NCBI RefSeq assembly: GCF_000331305.1
Contig: NZ_KB217478.1
Coordinates: 4,552,296 to 4,616,295, forward strand
Source of the DNA: Calothrix sp. PCC 7103
GTDB taxonomy: Bacteria; Cyanobacteriota; Cyanobacteriia; Cyanobacteriales; Nostocaceae
Direction: 5' to 3'
Length of the DNA stretch: 64,000 bases
Both the position numbers and the translations under genes were made by a program. The notes beneath the pieces were generated by a model, which was not told the origin of the DNA, did no database searches, and saw nothing but the letters and a program-made list of their open reading frames with translations. Shown here one piece after another: positions 8,306 to 18,729 of the stretch (the first letter of the stretch is position 1; the number at the start of each line of letters is the position of its first letter).

Positions 8306-11119
8306 ATGCAAAGTAGCATTAAACTCGCCTCAGTCGGTAGTCATGATATTCTCCGCTCCGAACACCAACCCTTAGATGCAATATTTTCTCCAAAAAGTAT
8401 CGCTGTTATTGGCGCCAGTGAAAGAGAAGATAGTGTGGGACGCACTTTGCTATGGAACTTAATTAGCAATCCATTTGGGGGAACGGTATTTCCTGTTAAC
8501 CCCAAACGAAATAGCATCCTTGGAATTAAAGCTTATCCAAATATTGCCGCAGTTCCTGAAAGTATAGATTTAGCAGTTATTGCCACTCCTGCTGCAACTG
8601 TCAAGAGTGTGATTAACGAATGTATAAATGCAGGAGTCAAGGGTACAATAGTTCTTTCAGCTGGGTTTAAAGAAATAGGTTCTGCTGGTGTAGAACTAGA
8701 ACGACAAATACTGGAACAAGTAAATCAAAGCCAAATGCGGCTAATTGGTCCCAACTGCTTGGGTGTGATGAATCCCCATACAGGTTTAAATGCAACATTT
8801 GCCAGCAGCATGGCACAGCCTGGTAAAGTTGGATTTATTAGTCAAAGTGGAGCTTTGTGTACAGCAATTTTAGACTGGAGTTTTAGAGAGAACGTTGGGT
8901 TTAGCTCGTTTATTTCTATTGGTTCGATGCTGGATGTTGGTTGGGGTGATTTGATTTATTACCTTGGCGATGATCCCCATACAGAAAGTATTGTTATCTA
9001 TATGGAATCTATCGGGGACGCACGTTCATTCTTGTCGGCAGCACGTGAGGTTGCTCTGACCAAACCAATAATTGTTATTAAAGCTGGACGCACAGAAGCA
9101 GCAGCACAAGCAGCAGCATCGCATACGGGTGCGCTTGCTGGAAGTGATGCCGTTTTTGATGCAGCATTGCGACGTTGCGGTGTATTACGAGTAAACCGTA
9201 TCTCTGAACTATTTGATATGGCGGAGGTTTTAGCAAAACAACCGCGTCCTAAAGGCAAACGACTCACCATTATTACCAACGCTGGGGGTCCAGGAGTATT
9301 AGCAACGGACGCGCTCATTAGCGATGGAGGTGAATTAGCCCAATTATCTCCCCAAACCCATGATGCACTCACTCAACTGTTACCCCCTAGTGGTAATCAC
9401 AGTAATCCTATCGACTTGCTAGGCGATGCTGACTCAACTCGTTATGCAAAAACTTTAGAAATTACCGCTAAAGACCCAAATACTGATGGGTTGTTAGTCA
9501 TTTTAACGCCACAGGCAATGACAAACCCAACTCAAACCGCAAACTTGTTGAGTTCTTATGCCAAAACTGGCAAACCCGTCTTAGCAAGTTGGATGGGAGA
9601 GCAAAATGTCAAAGCAGGAGCAGAAATTCTTAATCAAGCCTCAATTCCCACGTTCCCATACCCCGATACTGCCGCGCGTGTTTTTAATTACATGTGGCGT
9701 TACAGCTATAATTTGCGCGGTTTGTATGAAACTCCTGTACTTGCCAACCAAGGAGTTGAAGTTTGCGAGCGCATTTTAGTTGAAACCATAATTCAAAAAG
9801 CACGGCAAGCAGGAAGAACTTTATTAACAGAGGTAGAGTCAAAACAAATACTTGCAGCTTACGGAATTCCAACAGTAGAAACGCGGTTAGCAACAACTGT
9901 AGAAGAGGCAATTCAACAAGCTGATGAAATTGGTTATCCTGTCGTTCTCAAATTATACTCCCATACAATAACGCATAAAACAGATGTTGGTGGAGTACAT
10001 TTAAATTTATGCTGCGGCGATGCAGTACGTGAAGCATACCATGCAGTTCAAACTTCAGTTACATCTAAAGTTGGCGCCAGTCACTTTGGTGGAGTAACTA
10101 TTCAACCAATGGTTGATTTAAAAAACAGCTACGAATTGATTCTTGGTAGCAGCATTGACTCACAATTTGGTCCGGTGTTGCTTTTTGGTACAGGGGGACA
10201 GTTGGTAGAAGTATTTGAAGATAGAGCATTAGCACTACCTCCACTCAATACTACCCTAGCACGCCGAATGATGGAGCAAACACGGATTTATAAAGCATTG
10301 CAGGGAGTTAGAGGCAGAACATCTGTAGACTTAGAAGCTTTAGAACAGCTTTTAGTACGCTTCAGCCAATTAGTGGTCGAGCAACCTTGGATTAAGGAAA
10401 TTGATATTAATCCTTTACTTGCAAAACCAGATAATCAAACGCTGATTGCCCTTGATGGAAGAATTGTACTTCACAATTTAGAAATCAAAAAAGAGCAATT
10501 ACCAAAACCAGCAATTCGTCCTTATCCTGTACAATATATTTCAGCATGGACAATGGGAAATGGTAAGGAAGTAACCATACGTCCCATTCGTCCCGAAGAC
10601 GAACCATTGATGATTCAATTTCATCAAACATTGTCTGAAGAAAGCGTCTATTTTCGTTATTTTCATCTTATTAAACTGAGTCAACGCATTGCCCACGAAA
10701 GATTGACGCGCTTGTGTTTCATTGATTATGACCGAGAAATAGCTTTAGTTGCTGATTACAAAAATCCAGAAACAGGACAACATGAAATATTAGGAGTTGC
10801 TCGATTAAGTAAATTACACGGTAAAAAAGAAGCCGAGTTTGGAATTTTAGTTAGCGACTATTGTCAATGCCAGGGACTAGGAACTGAATTATTGAAGCAA
10901 TTGTTGCAAGTTAGTAAAAATGAAAATTTAACTGGAATTAATGCGGACATTCTCGCTGATAATATAGGAATGCAAAGAGTTTGTCAAAAATTAGGTTTTC
11001 GTATCACTCGCAGTAGTGAGACTTCTGTAATGAAAGCCGAAATTAAATTTGATGGTACTTGTACTCCCGAACTACCCGAAGAAGTGCTTTTTGGTAATGG
11101 ATTAAGGAAAGAGTTTTGA
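8306..11119 (+). CDS. ADP-forming acetate-CoA ligase fused to GNAT acetyltransferase (ACD/Pat-like)
   Basis: 937 residues. It has an N-terminal CoA-binding domain ([15 protein letters not shown], about 30-125), succinyl-CoA-ligase-like domains (about 170-470), an ATP-grasp part (about 500-720, [19 protein letters not shown]) and a C-terminal GNAT domain (about 765-915). The candidate phosphohistidine is kept (His273, in [11 protein letters not shown]). This suggests real ligase activity making acetate and ATP from acetyl-CoA, and not only a regulatory acetyltransferase like Pat/YfiQ. Its place after pflB-pflA-adhE supports a role in disposing of acetyl-CoA. The GNAT part could acetylate metabolic enzymes; which activity dominates cannot be told from sequence. 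Confidence 0.88.
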   Translation: MQSSIKLASVGSHDILRSEHQPLDAIFSPKSIAVIGASEREDSVGRTLLWNLISNPFGGTVFPVNPKRNSILGIKAYPNIAAVPESIDLAVIATPAATVKSVINECINAGVKGTIVLSAGFKEIGSAGVELERQILEQVNQSQMRLIGPNCLGVMNPHTGLNATFASSMAQPGKVGFISQSGALCTAILDWSFRENVGFSSFISIGSMLDVGWGDLIYYLGDDPHTESIVIYMESIGDARSFLSAAREVALTKPIIVIKAGRTEAAAQAAASHTGALAGSDAVFDAALRRCGVLRVNRISELFDMAEVLAKQPRPKGKRLTIITNAGGPGVLATDALISDGGELAQLSPQTHDALTQLLPPSGNHSNPIDLLGDADSTRYAKTLEITAKDPNTDGLLVILTPQAMTNPTQTANLLSSYAKTGKPVLASWMGEQNVKAGAEILNQASIPTFPYPDTAARVFNYMWRYSYNLRGLYETPVLANQGVEVCERILVETIIQKARQAGRTLLTEVESKQILAAYGIPTVETRLATTVEEAIQQADEIGYPVVLKLYSHTITHKTDVGGVHLNLCCGDAVREAYHAVQTSVTSKVGASHFGGVTIQPMVDLKNSYELILGSSIDSQFGPVLLFGTGGQLVEVFEDRALALPPLNTTLARRMMEQTRIYKALQGVRGRTSVDLEALEQLLVRFSQLVVEQPWIKEIDINPLLAKPDNQTLIALDGRIVLHNLEIKKEQLPKPAIRPYPVQYISAWTMGNGKEVTIRPIRPEDEPLMIQFHQTLSEESVYFRYFHLIKLSQRIAHERLTRLCFIDYDREIALVADYKNPETGQHEILGVARLSKLHGKKEAEFGILVSDYCQCQGLGTELLKQLLQVSKNENLTGINADILADNIGMQRVCQKLGFRITRSSETSVMKAEIKFDGTCTPELPEEVLFGNGLRKEF

Positions 11120-11182
11120 TAATTATCCCTTCTGCTTATAAATCAGAAGGGATATCAATACTTTTCCTAATTGAAAACGTGA

Positions 11183-12226
11183 TTATTTTTGCTCAAGACA
11201 CATATTTGCCCAATCTTGAGGCTGGAGGAAAAATTCGGTGAGTTGCGCTTCAGGACTTCCAGGTTCTGGTTCGTAGCAATATTCCCAACGTGTGAGTGGT
11301 GGTAGAGACATGAGAATCGATTCTGCTCTACCATTGGTTTGCAGACCAAAAACCGTTCCCCGGTCGTACACCAGGTTAAACTCAACATAACGACCCCGAC
11401 GGTAAAGTTGAAATTGACGTTGACGCTCACCATACTCTATACCTTGGCGCCGTTCTGCTATGGGCAAATAAGCAGGTAGAAACGCATGACCGCAGGACTG
11501 TACAAAAGCAAAGATATCTTCCCAGTTACGAGATACCGTTCCTACTTGCTGACTGTACATTGCTGCCTGACTGTCTGGCTGAGAACCAACATAAAGCTTT
11601 CCGCTAGCATCTTGATAATCAAAGAAAATGCCACCAATACCCCGTTGTTCTTGACGATGCCGCAAGTAAAAATACTCATCACACCAATGTTTAAAGGTTG
11701 GATAGTACTCTGGATGCGAAGTATCACACGCACGTTTTAGTAAAGAGTGAAAATGAATGGCATCTTCTACAAAGGGGTAATAAGGTGTTAAATCAGCCCC
11801 TCCACCAAACCACCAAATTGGACCAGCCTCAAAGTAGCGATAATTAAGGTGTACCGTTGGTACGTATGGATTACGAGGATGCAATACCATCGAAGTTCCA
11901 GTCACAAAGAACTCATGTCCAAGAGCTTCTGGACGTTGGGCAACAATTGAAGGAGGTAAACTATCACCCCAAACTTCTGAAAAATTCACACCTCCTTGTT
12001 CAAATACCCGTCCGTCTCGAATCACACGGGTGCGTCCTTCACCACCTTCAGTTCTTTGCCAATGGTCTTCTCGAAAACGAGCTTCTCCATCAAGTTTCTC
12101 TAAAGCTGTGCAAATTTCATCTTGTAAGTTCAACATAAACTGCTTCGCCCGTTGACGCGAATCAACAGGTGGTGTAGTGCCAGCAGATGAAAGTAATTGT
12201 GTTTGATTCTCTAGATAACTTCCCAT
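11183..12226 (-). CDS. hemF: Oxygen-dependent coproporphyrinogen III oxidase
   Basis: Decarboxylates coproporphyrinogen III to protoporphyrinogen IX with O2, in haem and chlorophyll synthesis. The 347-residue protein has the HemF signatures [30 protein letters not shown] and the [14 protein letters not shown] stretch. Start ATG is preceded by GAGG at a good distance. It is divergent from acsF, another oxygen-requiring tetrapyrrole gene, across a 247-bp gap. Confidence 0.97.
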   Translation of the reverse strand: MGSYLENQTQLLSSAGTTPPVDSRQRAKQFMLNLQDEICTALEKLDGEARFREDHWQRTEGGEGRTRVIRDGRVFEQGGVNFSEVWGDSLPPSIVAQRPEALGHEFFVTGTSMVLHPRNPYVPTVHLNYRYFEAGPIWWFGGGADLTPYYPFVEDAIHFHSLLKRACDTSHPEYYPTFKHWCDEYFYLRHRQEQRGIGGIFFDYQDASGKLYVGSQPDSQAAMYSQQVGTVSRNWEDIFAFVQSCGHAFLPAYLPIAERRQGIEYGERQRQFQLYRRGRYVEFNLVYDRGTVFGLQTNGRAESILMSLPPLTRWEYCYEPEPGSPEAQLTEFFLQPQDWANMCLEQK

Positions 12227-12473
12227 GCCGAATACCTCTTAATCTTTGAGTAAGATCAACTTTTTAGACTTAACAACTATAAAGTTATTAAGCTGATTAG
12301 TCTGTAAGTATTATTAAAACTTAATAAATTTGTAACGCCCTTTCAGTCTAGTGTATGGACTAGCAAAGATTTCTTAAGGAATGTAAAAATTTTATCTATG
12401 GGCGCCAGTTTATGAATTAAACTTGCTATGACTTGATAGTTATCAACGTGTTTAGTTGATTAGGACAGCAATC

Positions 12474-13550
12474 ATGGTTAATACTATACCCCAATCTGCG
12501 TTATCGGAAACGAAGCCAGGGATAAAAACTCCAACTAAAGAAACTGTACTTACACCTAGATTTTATACAACAGATTTTGAAACTGCCGCTAACTTAGATT
12601 TATCTGCCCAAGAAGCTGAGTTACAGACACTGCTGGAAGAAATGCGGGCAGACTACAACCGTCATCATTTTGTTCGGGGTGAGGAGTTTGAACAGTCTTG
12701 GGAACATATTGACCCGGAAGCACGGCAAGCATTCATCGAGTATCTAGAGCGCTCTTGTATTTCCGAGTTTTCGGGATTTTTGCTGTTTAAAGAACTATCT
12801 CGCAAGCTCAAACAGCGTAACCCGCTTCTGGCAGAAATTTTTAATTTTATGGCTCGTGATGAAGCTCGTCACGCTGGGTTTCTCAACAAAGCAATGGGTG
12901 ACTTTAAACTTTCCCTTGACTTGGCTGATGTTACTAAAACCCGCACCTACACATTTTTCCCAATTGAGTGGGTGATTTATAGCGTATACCTGTCAGAAAA
13001 AATCGGTTACTGGCGTTATATTATAATCTATCGCCATTTAGAAAAGCACCCAGAGAATCAGTTTTACCCGATTTTCCGCTACTTTGAAAGTTGGTGTCAG
13101 GATGAAAACCGACATGGGGATATATTTAAGGCATTATTGCGCTCGCAACCAAAACTCTGGAATAACTGGAAAGCAAGGCTTTTGAGTCGCTTTTTCTTAT
13201 TATCAGTATTTGCTACCCACACCTTGACAGTTCACGAACGGTCTAATTTTTATAAGTCATTGGGACTTGACGCAACAGAATTTGATCGCCAAGTTGTTCG
13301 CGAAACTAACCAAACTGCTGGTCGTGCGTTTCCTGTGATGCTTAATACTGACCATCCTAAGTTTTTCCCACGTTTACACCAATGCTCAGATTACAACTTG
13401 AAAATGGTCGAGATTGAACGCAGTTCTCAACCCAAAGTTGTGAAGCTTGTTCGCAAATTACCTTTAATTGGCGCCATTATTTGGAATTTGCTCCTGCTTT
13501 ACCTAATTAAACCCATTGATACTGAATCATTGCGGGGAACAGTTCGATAA
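12474..13550 (+). CDS. acsF: Mg-protoporphyrin IX monomethyl ester oxidative cyclase
   Basis: Aerobic cyclase that builds the fifth ring of chlorophyll. The 358 residues equal the usual cyanobacterial AcsF length. Diiron ligand motifs are visible: EFSGFLLFKE, ARDEARHAGF and QDENRHGD. I chose ATG 12474, with AGGA 8 nt upstream, over the upstream TTG at 12456. It is divergent from hemF and ends in a UUCG-loop hairpin shared with the convergent PhyH-like gene. Confidence 0.96.
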   Translation: MVNTIPQSALSETKPGIKTPTKETVLTPRFYTTDFETAANLDLSAQEAELQTLLEEMRADYNRHHFVRGEEFEQSWEHIDPEARQAFIEYLERSCISEFSGFLLFKELSRKLKQRNPLLAEIFNFMARDEARHAGFLNKAMGDFKLSLDLADVTKTRTYTFFPIEWVIYSVYLSEKIGYWRYIIIYRHLEKHPENQFYPIFRYFESWCQDENRHGDIFKALLRSQPKLWNNWKARLLSRFFLLSVFATHTLTVHERSNFYKSLGLDATEFDRQVVRETNQTAGRAFPVMLNTDHPKFFPRLHQCSDYNLKMVEIERSSQPKVVKLVRKLPLIGAIIWNLLLLYLIKPIDTESLRGTVR

Positions 13551-13555
13551 ATTGT

Positions 13556-13587
13556 AGAAACCCGGTTTCTTCGGAAACCGGGTTTCT
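13556..13587. terminator. Bidirectional hairpin with UUCG loop made from the AGAAACC repeat
   Basis: 14-bp perfect stem AGAAACCCGGTTTC / GAAACCGGGTTTCT closed by TTCG, lying between the convergent acsF and PhyH-like genes. It is a double copy of the palindromic repeat that recurs across the window, apparently used as a terminator in both directions. Confidence 0.75.
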
Positions 13588-13594
13588 GTGCTAT

Positions 13595-14449
13595 TTAAAC
13601 AGGCACTACCCTTGCAAAAGTGTTGTCGCTATATTGGGTACAACATTCTGGTCGCAAAGGATTCTTAGCAGTATAAACAAAGAAAAGAGTAGACCTTGCT
13701 TGTTTACGCGATTTACCATGATGGAAAATAGCTTTTGGGTCTGCAAACACAACTGTTCCTGTGACTCCTGGACATGATTTCCACAACTTCCTAGGTACAA
13801 TTTTTTCTATTTCAGTATCATTAATTCCAACTTTTCCCATCTTCATCTTAGATGCAATCTTAGAACGGATTCGTAGCGCCATTGGTAGTGATACTTGAGA
13901 TTTGGGAATGTATTCAAAAGGACCATTTTCCTCACTGACATCATTGAGGTAGATAATTACTTTAATCATGCGACGGTCTTCTGCATCTAGATGCCATTGC
14001 TCTGTTGTCACTGGTTCTTCGTTTGCAAAGTCTCGTCGTAAATGTACACCTTGAAAAGCAATAGGAATGCCTATATAGTTCTCTACAATATTGAGTAAGC
14101 GTTGCTCGCTTCCCCACATTTGAAAGTCCGGTAAATCTGTGACAGTAAAAATTTGTGGATAGGCTGGGTTTTTGAGATTACCAAAGTTTTGCTGACTACT
14201 TCGACTTGCAGATAGAGTTAACTCCATATTGGATAACTCACTTTCAGCAGCTTTGATAAGGGTTGATGTTTTATCCAACCCTAAATCTTTCAAGGAAGTA
14301 ATAAAAACCCCTTCTTTACGTACTCCATCTACTATTAACTTATCTTGTGGAGAAAGTTTTGCTAATTTGCTCTTATGTTTGACTAAATCGATTCTGTAAC
14401 GCAATTCAGATGGAATCCGAGATATATATTCACGAAAATGATTAAACAT
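13595..14449 (-). CDS. PhyH-like Fe(II)/2-oxoglutarate-dependent dioxygenase
   Basis: 284 residues. The facial triad can be seen: HxD in TEQWHLDAEDRR, a distal His in KAIFHHGKSRK, and a following Arg (RSTLFFVYT) suited to 2-oxoglutarate binding. This places it in the phytanoyl-CoA dioxygenase superfamily. There is no signal peptide or membrane segment. The substrate is unknown; the neighbouring acsF ends 45 bp away on the other strand, which need not imply a functional link. Confidence 0.75.
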   Translation of the reverse strand: MFNHFREYISRIPSELRYRIDLVKHKSKLAKLSPQDKLIVDGVRKEGVFITSLKDLGLDKTSTLIKAAESELSNMELTLSASRSSQQNFGNLKNPAYPQIFTVTDLPDFQMWGSEQRLLNIVENYIGIPIAFQGVHLRRDFANEEPVTTEQWHLDAEDRRMIKVIIYLNDVSEENGPFEYIPKSQVSLPMALRIRSKIASKMKMGKVGINDTEIEKIVPRKLWKSCPGVTGTVVFADPKAIFHHGKSRKQARSTLFFVYTAKNPLRPECCTQYSDNTFARVVPV

Positions 14450-14685
14450 ATGCCAGTCTCAAGCTGAGTAATGTTTGTAGAAATTGCTATATAAGGAACG
14501 AGCGAACAGATAACGTAGTAAATCCATTATATTTACTCGTTGTTCACTCAGCGAAGCGTTAAACTACTTATTAAATATATAGCCGTTGAACTATTCAAAC
14601 AATAGCTTTAACAATTCTTGATAGTAAGATGAAATTTTTGTGTTTTTATGGTAAAAGAAACTTTTGCTAATTTAATGAGTTATAA

Positions 14686-15411
14686 TCAATTATAAATAGT
14701 TCCATCGGGCATAATTGCACCCTCTAAGTCAACATCCGTGAGAATTGCTCCGGTTAAGTCTGCTGCTTTTAAATTTGCTTTTCGTAGAATGGCGCCCGTT
14801 AGATTTGCATAACTCAAATCTGCTCCTTGCAAAGTAGCTTCTGTTAAGTCGGTCGGCAAATCCTCCCATTCTAATATCCGACTGAGATTTGCGCGACACA
14901 AAGAAGCCCCGTCTAAATTAGCGTGATACAGTGAAGCTGCTCTTAAGTCAGCATAGCTCAAATTAGCTCCGGTTAAAACTGCACTCTCTAAATTTGTACG
15001 CTGGTTAGTACTAGGACGAAAGTCCGCTTCAAATAATAAAGAATTAGAAAGATTGGCGCCATTGAGATTAACACCACATAAACTCGCCTTTATTAGGTTA
15101 GCTTCCTGAAGGCAAGTTTGAACTAGTTTTGCACCTGTTAAATCTGTTTCACGAAGGAGCGCGCGATACAAATCTGCCTCACTTAAGTCAATTCCCCAAA
15201 GGATTGCTTCACTTAAATTTGCAGAGCGCAAACAAGCTTGGCTTAAGTTGGTTTTACCTAACCGTGCCTGACGTAAATCAGCATAACTAAAATCTGTGCC
15301 TTGAAGGAAAGCATTTGTTAGCTCTGCTTCTAACAAATTGACTCGCTGAAAGTTTTTTTCTCCAGCAGCATAGTCTTTTATAATTTTATCCACATTTATA
15401 TCAATAAGCAT
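14686..15411 (-). CDS. Pentapeptide repeat protein
   Basis: 241 residues, almost all of it A(D/N)Lxx-type pentapeptide repeats (for example SYADLRQARLGKTNLSQACL), which fold as a right-handed quadrilateral beta-helix. A short N-terminal segment (about 20 residues) precedes the repeats. No membrane helix is evident, so it is likely cytoplasmic or lumenal. It is 33 bp downstream of the flavin oxidoreductase gene and on the same strand, so probably in an operon with it and the ArsR-type regulator. Function unknown. Confidence 0.9.
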   Translation of the reverse strand: MLIDINVDKIIKDYAAGEKNFQRVNLLEAELTNAFLQGTDFSYADLRQARLGKTNLSQACLRSANLSEAILWGIDLSEADLYRALLRETDLTGAKLVQTCLQEANLIKASLCGVNLNGANLSNSLLFEADFRPSTNQRTNLESAVLTGANLSYADLRAASLYHANLDGASLCRANLSRILEWEDLPTDLTEATLQGADLSYANLTGAILRKANLKAADLTGAILTDVDLEGAIMPDGTIYN

Positions 15412-15444
15412 ACATTACTACTATCCTTTATTTACAATTTAGAG

Positions 15445-16560
15445 TCAGTTTGTAATTTCAGCACTTCTTTTAAAAATCTTTGGCTGGGTAAGCTCGTTCA
15501 TTAATTCAGCTACAGACATAATACGCTCAATCGGTTGTCTGTTGGCTCCAGAAAAAATTAAACCATGTTCTATATCCCCACGCGCAGCTTTGGCAAGTGC
15601 TTGCAGAAGACAATAAGTTTTTCCACTGTCTCGACACAAACACTCTTCTAAACAGTTGCCAATACATCGCCGTTCTTGGATGGTTGATGAATTATTAATT
15701 ACCTGTTCTGTAAAAGAATTACTTATAGCACGACAAGGTTTTCCTACGGGACTTGGTATAGTTATAACATCTTCGGGAAGGGTTTTAAGATGATAATCTT
15801 TATAACGCTGGTCGGCATCACATTCGATTGTGGCGATAAAACGACTACCAATTTGTACACCCGAAGCGCCAATCGCTAACATACGCTCAATATCGCTGCG
15901 CTCGCAAATTCCACCTGTCACAATCAATGGAATCATTACACCCATTTTCTGTTTCAAATAGTCTCGAATTTGCAAAATCATAGATTCAATCGAGTATTCT
16001 ATAGAGTTTATTTGTTCGCACTCGGTAAAATGTCCTCCCACATAAAGGCAATTTTCTACAATTAAAGCATCTGGTAGACGATTATACCGACTTTGCCAGG
16101 TTTGACAAATTAACTCAACTGCCTGCAAATTAGATACAGTCGGCACCAGCGCTACATCGGGATAATCTGCGGTATATTCTGGTAAGGTTAAAGGCAATCC
16201 CGCGCTGGTAATAATTAAATTGGCGCCAGTTGCTGCTGCTGTCTGAGCTAACACAGAATAATCTTTGGTCGCAACAAGAATATTAACTCCAATTACCCCA
16301 TCTGGACTAAGGCTGCGAGCTTCTGCCAATTCATCAATTAAAGCAAGTCGATTGGCAGTAAAAAAACTTCCCCGTTTACGACGGTCAAAATACGGAGAAT
16401 TTAAACCCAAGCCCAAAGAGGCAATTACACCTATTCCTCCAGAGGAAGCAACCGCAGAAGCTAGCTTTGCACCAGATACACCCACCGCCATTGCAGCTTG
16501 AATAATGGGATAGCGAGAAATGTGTTTGCCAATCTTGAGAGGATTGAGAACTTGGGTCAT
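15445..16560 (-). CDS. NAD(P)H-dependent flavin oxidoreductase (nitronate monooxygenase family)
   Basis: 371 residues with an FMN-binding TIM barrel: N-terminal PIIQAAMAVGVSGAKLASAV, the phosphate-binding VTGGICERSD and IGASGVQIGSRF segments. After the barrel there is a cysteine-rich stretch (RRCIGNCLEECLCRDSGKTYC), found in a subgroup of these proteins and perhaps a metal or Fe-S site. The substrate is not clear; family members oxidise nitronates or reduce enoyl groups. It lies 74 bp after an ArsR-type regulator gene and before a pentapeptide protein gene, all on one strand. Confidence 0.8.
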   Translation of the reverse strand: MTQVLNPLKIGKHISRYPIIQAAMAVGVSGAKLASAVASSGGIGVIASLGLGLNSPYFDRRKRGSFFTANRLALIDELAEARSLSPDGVIGVNILVATKDYSVLAQTAAATGANLIITSAGLPLTLPEYTADYPDVALVPTVSNLQAVELICQTWQSRYNRLPDALIVENCLYVGGHFTECEQINSIEYSIESMILQIRDYLKQKMGVMIPLIVTGGICERSDIERMLAIGASGVQIGSRFIATIECDADQRYKDYHLKTLPEDVITIPSPVGKPCRAISNSFTEQVINNSSTIQERRCIGNCLEECLCRDSGKTYCLLQALAKAARGDIEHGLIFSGANRQPIERIMSVAELMNELTQPKIFKRSAEITN

Positions 16561-16634
16561 TACGGAATATTTGATTTATTAACTAAACAGTTGTCAAGCA
16601 ATTTTACCATCTGAGTGTTTTAAAATAACTTTTG

Positions 16635-16997
16635 TTAAAAAATTGCTGTTTTGCTCCGTAGAGCTTTGAGTTTTTGAGCTTGCTGTTGTAATCTTTCGCT
16701 AATGCGCTCGCACGCTAACTCACAAAGCTCAAAAATAATTGGGTCGGCAATCTCGTAAAAAGCGCTAGTACCTTGAGACTGACGGGATAAAACTCCTGCC
16801 TGAGTCAATACTTTCAAGTGCTTGGATAGATTTGCTTGCCCCAAACCCGTTGCTTCGGCAATTTCCATTACATTCATCCGACCTGATTTGAGACAAGTCA
16901 AAATCTCTAGTCGGCTTACTTCTGACAGTACCTTGAAATAGTCAGCAACCGCTTCGATAACAATTGGATTAGCCTTAGATGGCTTTGTTTTTGGCAT
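16635..16997 (-). CDS. ArsR family winged-helix transcriptional regulator
   Basis: About 120 residues from ATG 16997 (MPKTKPSK; a TTG at 17021 would add 8). It has the ArsR core: FKVLSEVSRLEILTCLKSG, then EIAEATGLGQANLSKHLKVL as the recognition helices, and the wing SRQSQGTSAFYEI. The cysteine pair typical of metal-sensing SmtB/ArsR members is not at the alpha-3 position, so the signal may be redox or an organic molecule. It is the first gene of a probable operon with the flavin oxidoreductase and pentapeptide genes, and divergent from the FAD oxidoreductase gene. Confidence 0.85.
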   Translation of the reverse strand: MPKTKPSKANPIVIEAVADYFKVLSEVSRLEILTCLKSGRMNVMEIAEATGLGQANLSKHLKVLTQAGVLSRQSQGTSAFYEIADPIIFELCELACERISERLQQQAQKLKALRSKTAIF

Positions 16998-17035
16998 AAG
17001 CAAATTGGGTCTTCTACACAAACTATAATTTAATA

Positions 17036-17045
17036 ACTAATTAGT
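17036..17045. promoter_or_regulatory. Candidate ArsR-type operator palindrome
   Basis: Perfect 10-bp palindrome ACTAATTAGT in the 170-bp space between the divergent regulator and FAD oxidoreductase genes, 39 bp before the regulator start. It is short and AT-rich, so it could be chance. Confidence 0.3.
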
Positions 17046-17167
17046 ATAATAACGAAATATGAATTAATTGTAAAAATCAAAATAATTTTTTATTGCTTAT
17101 TACACCGAAATTTTTGAAGGTGGGGAAATGCTAAAAATATATATGAACTACATTCAGTTAATTTAAA

Positions 17168-18727
17168 GTGACCCAAACAACATTGGCTGATATAAATACT
17201 GATATCATTGTTATTGGTAGCGGGATAGGTGGTTTAAGCTGCGCTGCTCTTTTAGCATCATACGGCTTCAATGTTATTGTTTGCGAAAGCCATTCTATTC
17301 CAGGAGGCGCCGCTCATGGTTTCGAGCGCAACGGCTTTAAGTTTGATTCGGGACCATCGCTTTACTCAGGGTTATCATATAGTCCCTCACCAAATCCTCT
17401 CCAACAAGTACTTGCGGCAATTGGTGAAGAATTACCTTATGTAACTTATGATACTTGGGGTTGTTGTTTACCTGAAGGTGATTTTGATACATCTGTAGGC
17501 GCCGAACAATTTTGTGAAGTGTTACAAAAACTTCGTGGTGAGCAAGCTGTAGCTGAATGGCGCCAGCTTCAACGAGTTATGGAACCATATGCACAAGCTG
17601 CGGTGGCACTTCCAACTGCTGCTCTACGTTTAGATTTCGGCGCCGTTTGGACTTTAGGACGGTATGCCCCAACTATGTTACGTCATGCTGCTAGTCTTAA
17701 TAAACTAACAGGGTCGTTTTCGCAAATTATGAATGGAACTGTTAATGACCCGTTTATTCGCAACTGGCTAAATTTATTATGCTTTCTTTTATCTGGATTA
17801 CCTGCTAATGATACAAATGCAGCGGAAGTTGCTTTTATGTTTGCTGACTGGTATAGACCGAATGTAAAACTTGATTATCCTGTTGGTGGTAGTGAAGCGT
17901 TAGTTAATGCGTTAGTCAGAGGGTTAACAAAGCATAATGGTATGTTAATGCTTAATGCCCATGTTGAAAGTATACTAACAGAAAACAAACGTGCATCTGG
18001 TGCGAAGTTACGTAATGGTAAAATTATCAAGGCACGTAAAGCTGTAATATCTAATGCGTCTGTATGGGATACGCTTAAACTAATTCCTGAAGGCACCGTG
18101 CCATTAAAATATCGCTCATCAAAACAAGCTACACCCGAATGTGGCAGCTTTATGCATCTGCATCTTGGTATCAATGCTAAAAATATTCGCACAGATTTAG
18201 CTTGTCATTATATATATGTTAAAGATTGGGGATTAGGCATCACCGCAGAACAAAACGTTGTACTTATTTCTATTCCATCATTATTAGACCCTTCACTGGC
18301 ACCACCTGGTAAACATGTAATTCACGTTTATACTCCAGGGAATGAGCCATATAAATTATGGCAAGGTATGGATAGACTTTGCGAAGAATACAAACAACAA
18401 AAACAAGTGCGTGCAGAAATTATGTGGCAAGCGCTTGAACGTATTATTCCAGATATTAAACAACGCTGTGAAGTCACATTAGTAGGTACACCGCTTACCC
18501 ACGAACGTTACTTGCGACGACATAATGGTTCTTATGGCCCAGCTATTAAAGCAAGCGAAGGTTTATTCCCTAGCGCACGTACACCTTTAACTGGGTTATT
18601 TTGCTGTGGAGATTCTACTTTTCCTGGTATCGGTTTACCAGCGGTTGCAGCTAGCGGTATGATTGCTGCAAATACTTTGGCGCCTGTACACAAGCATTTA
18701 GCTATGCTTGAAAATATTGGACTTTAA
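17168..18727 (+). CDS. FAD-dependent carotenoid isomerase/desaturase-like oxidoreductase
   Basis: 519 residues with a GTG start. The N-terminal dinucleotide-binding motif is DIIVIGSGIGGLSCAALLAS, and the C-terminal CrtI/CrtISO-type FAD signature is in GLFCCGDSTFPGIGLPAVAASG. This places it in the phytoene desaturase / prolycopene isomerase superfamily. It may act on a carotenoid or another polyene; the true CrtISO and CrtP/Q genes may lie elsewhere. It contains four GGCGCC sites in its first 500 bp. Its stop lies 2 bp from the end of the convergent PEP-CTERM gene. Confidence 0.75.
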   Translation: MTQTTLADINTDIIVIGSGIGGLSCAALLASYGFNVIVCESHSIPGGAAHGFERNGFKFDSGPSLYSGLSYSPSPNPLQQVLAAIGEELPYVTYDTWGCCLPEGDFDTSVGAEQFCEVLQKLRGEQAVAEWRQLQRVMEPYAQAAVALPTAALRLDFGAVWTLGRYAPTMLRHAASLNKLTGSFSQIMNGTVNDPFIRNWLNLLCFLLSGLPANDTNAAEVAFMFADWYRPNVKLDYPVGGSEALVNALVRGLTKHNGMLMLNAHVESILTENKRASGAKLRNGKIIKARKAVISNASVWDTLKLIPEGTVPLKYRSSKQATPECGSFMHLHLGINAKNIRTDLACHYIYVKDWGLGITAEQNVVLISIPSLLDPSLAPPGKHVIHVYTPGNEPYKLWQGMDRLCEEYKQQKQVRAEIMWQALERIIPDIKQRCEVTLVGTPLTHERYLRRHNGSYGPAIKASEGLFPSARTPLTGLFCCGDSTFPGIGLPAVAASGMIAANTLAPVHKHLAMLENIGL

Positions 18728-18729
18728 TC

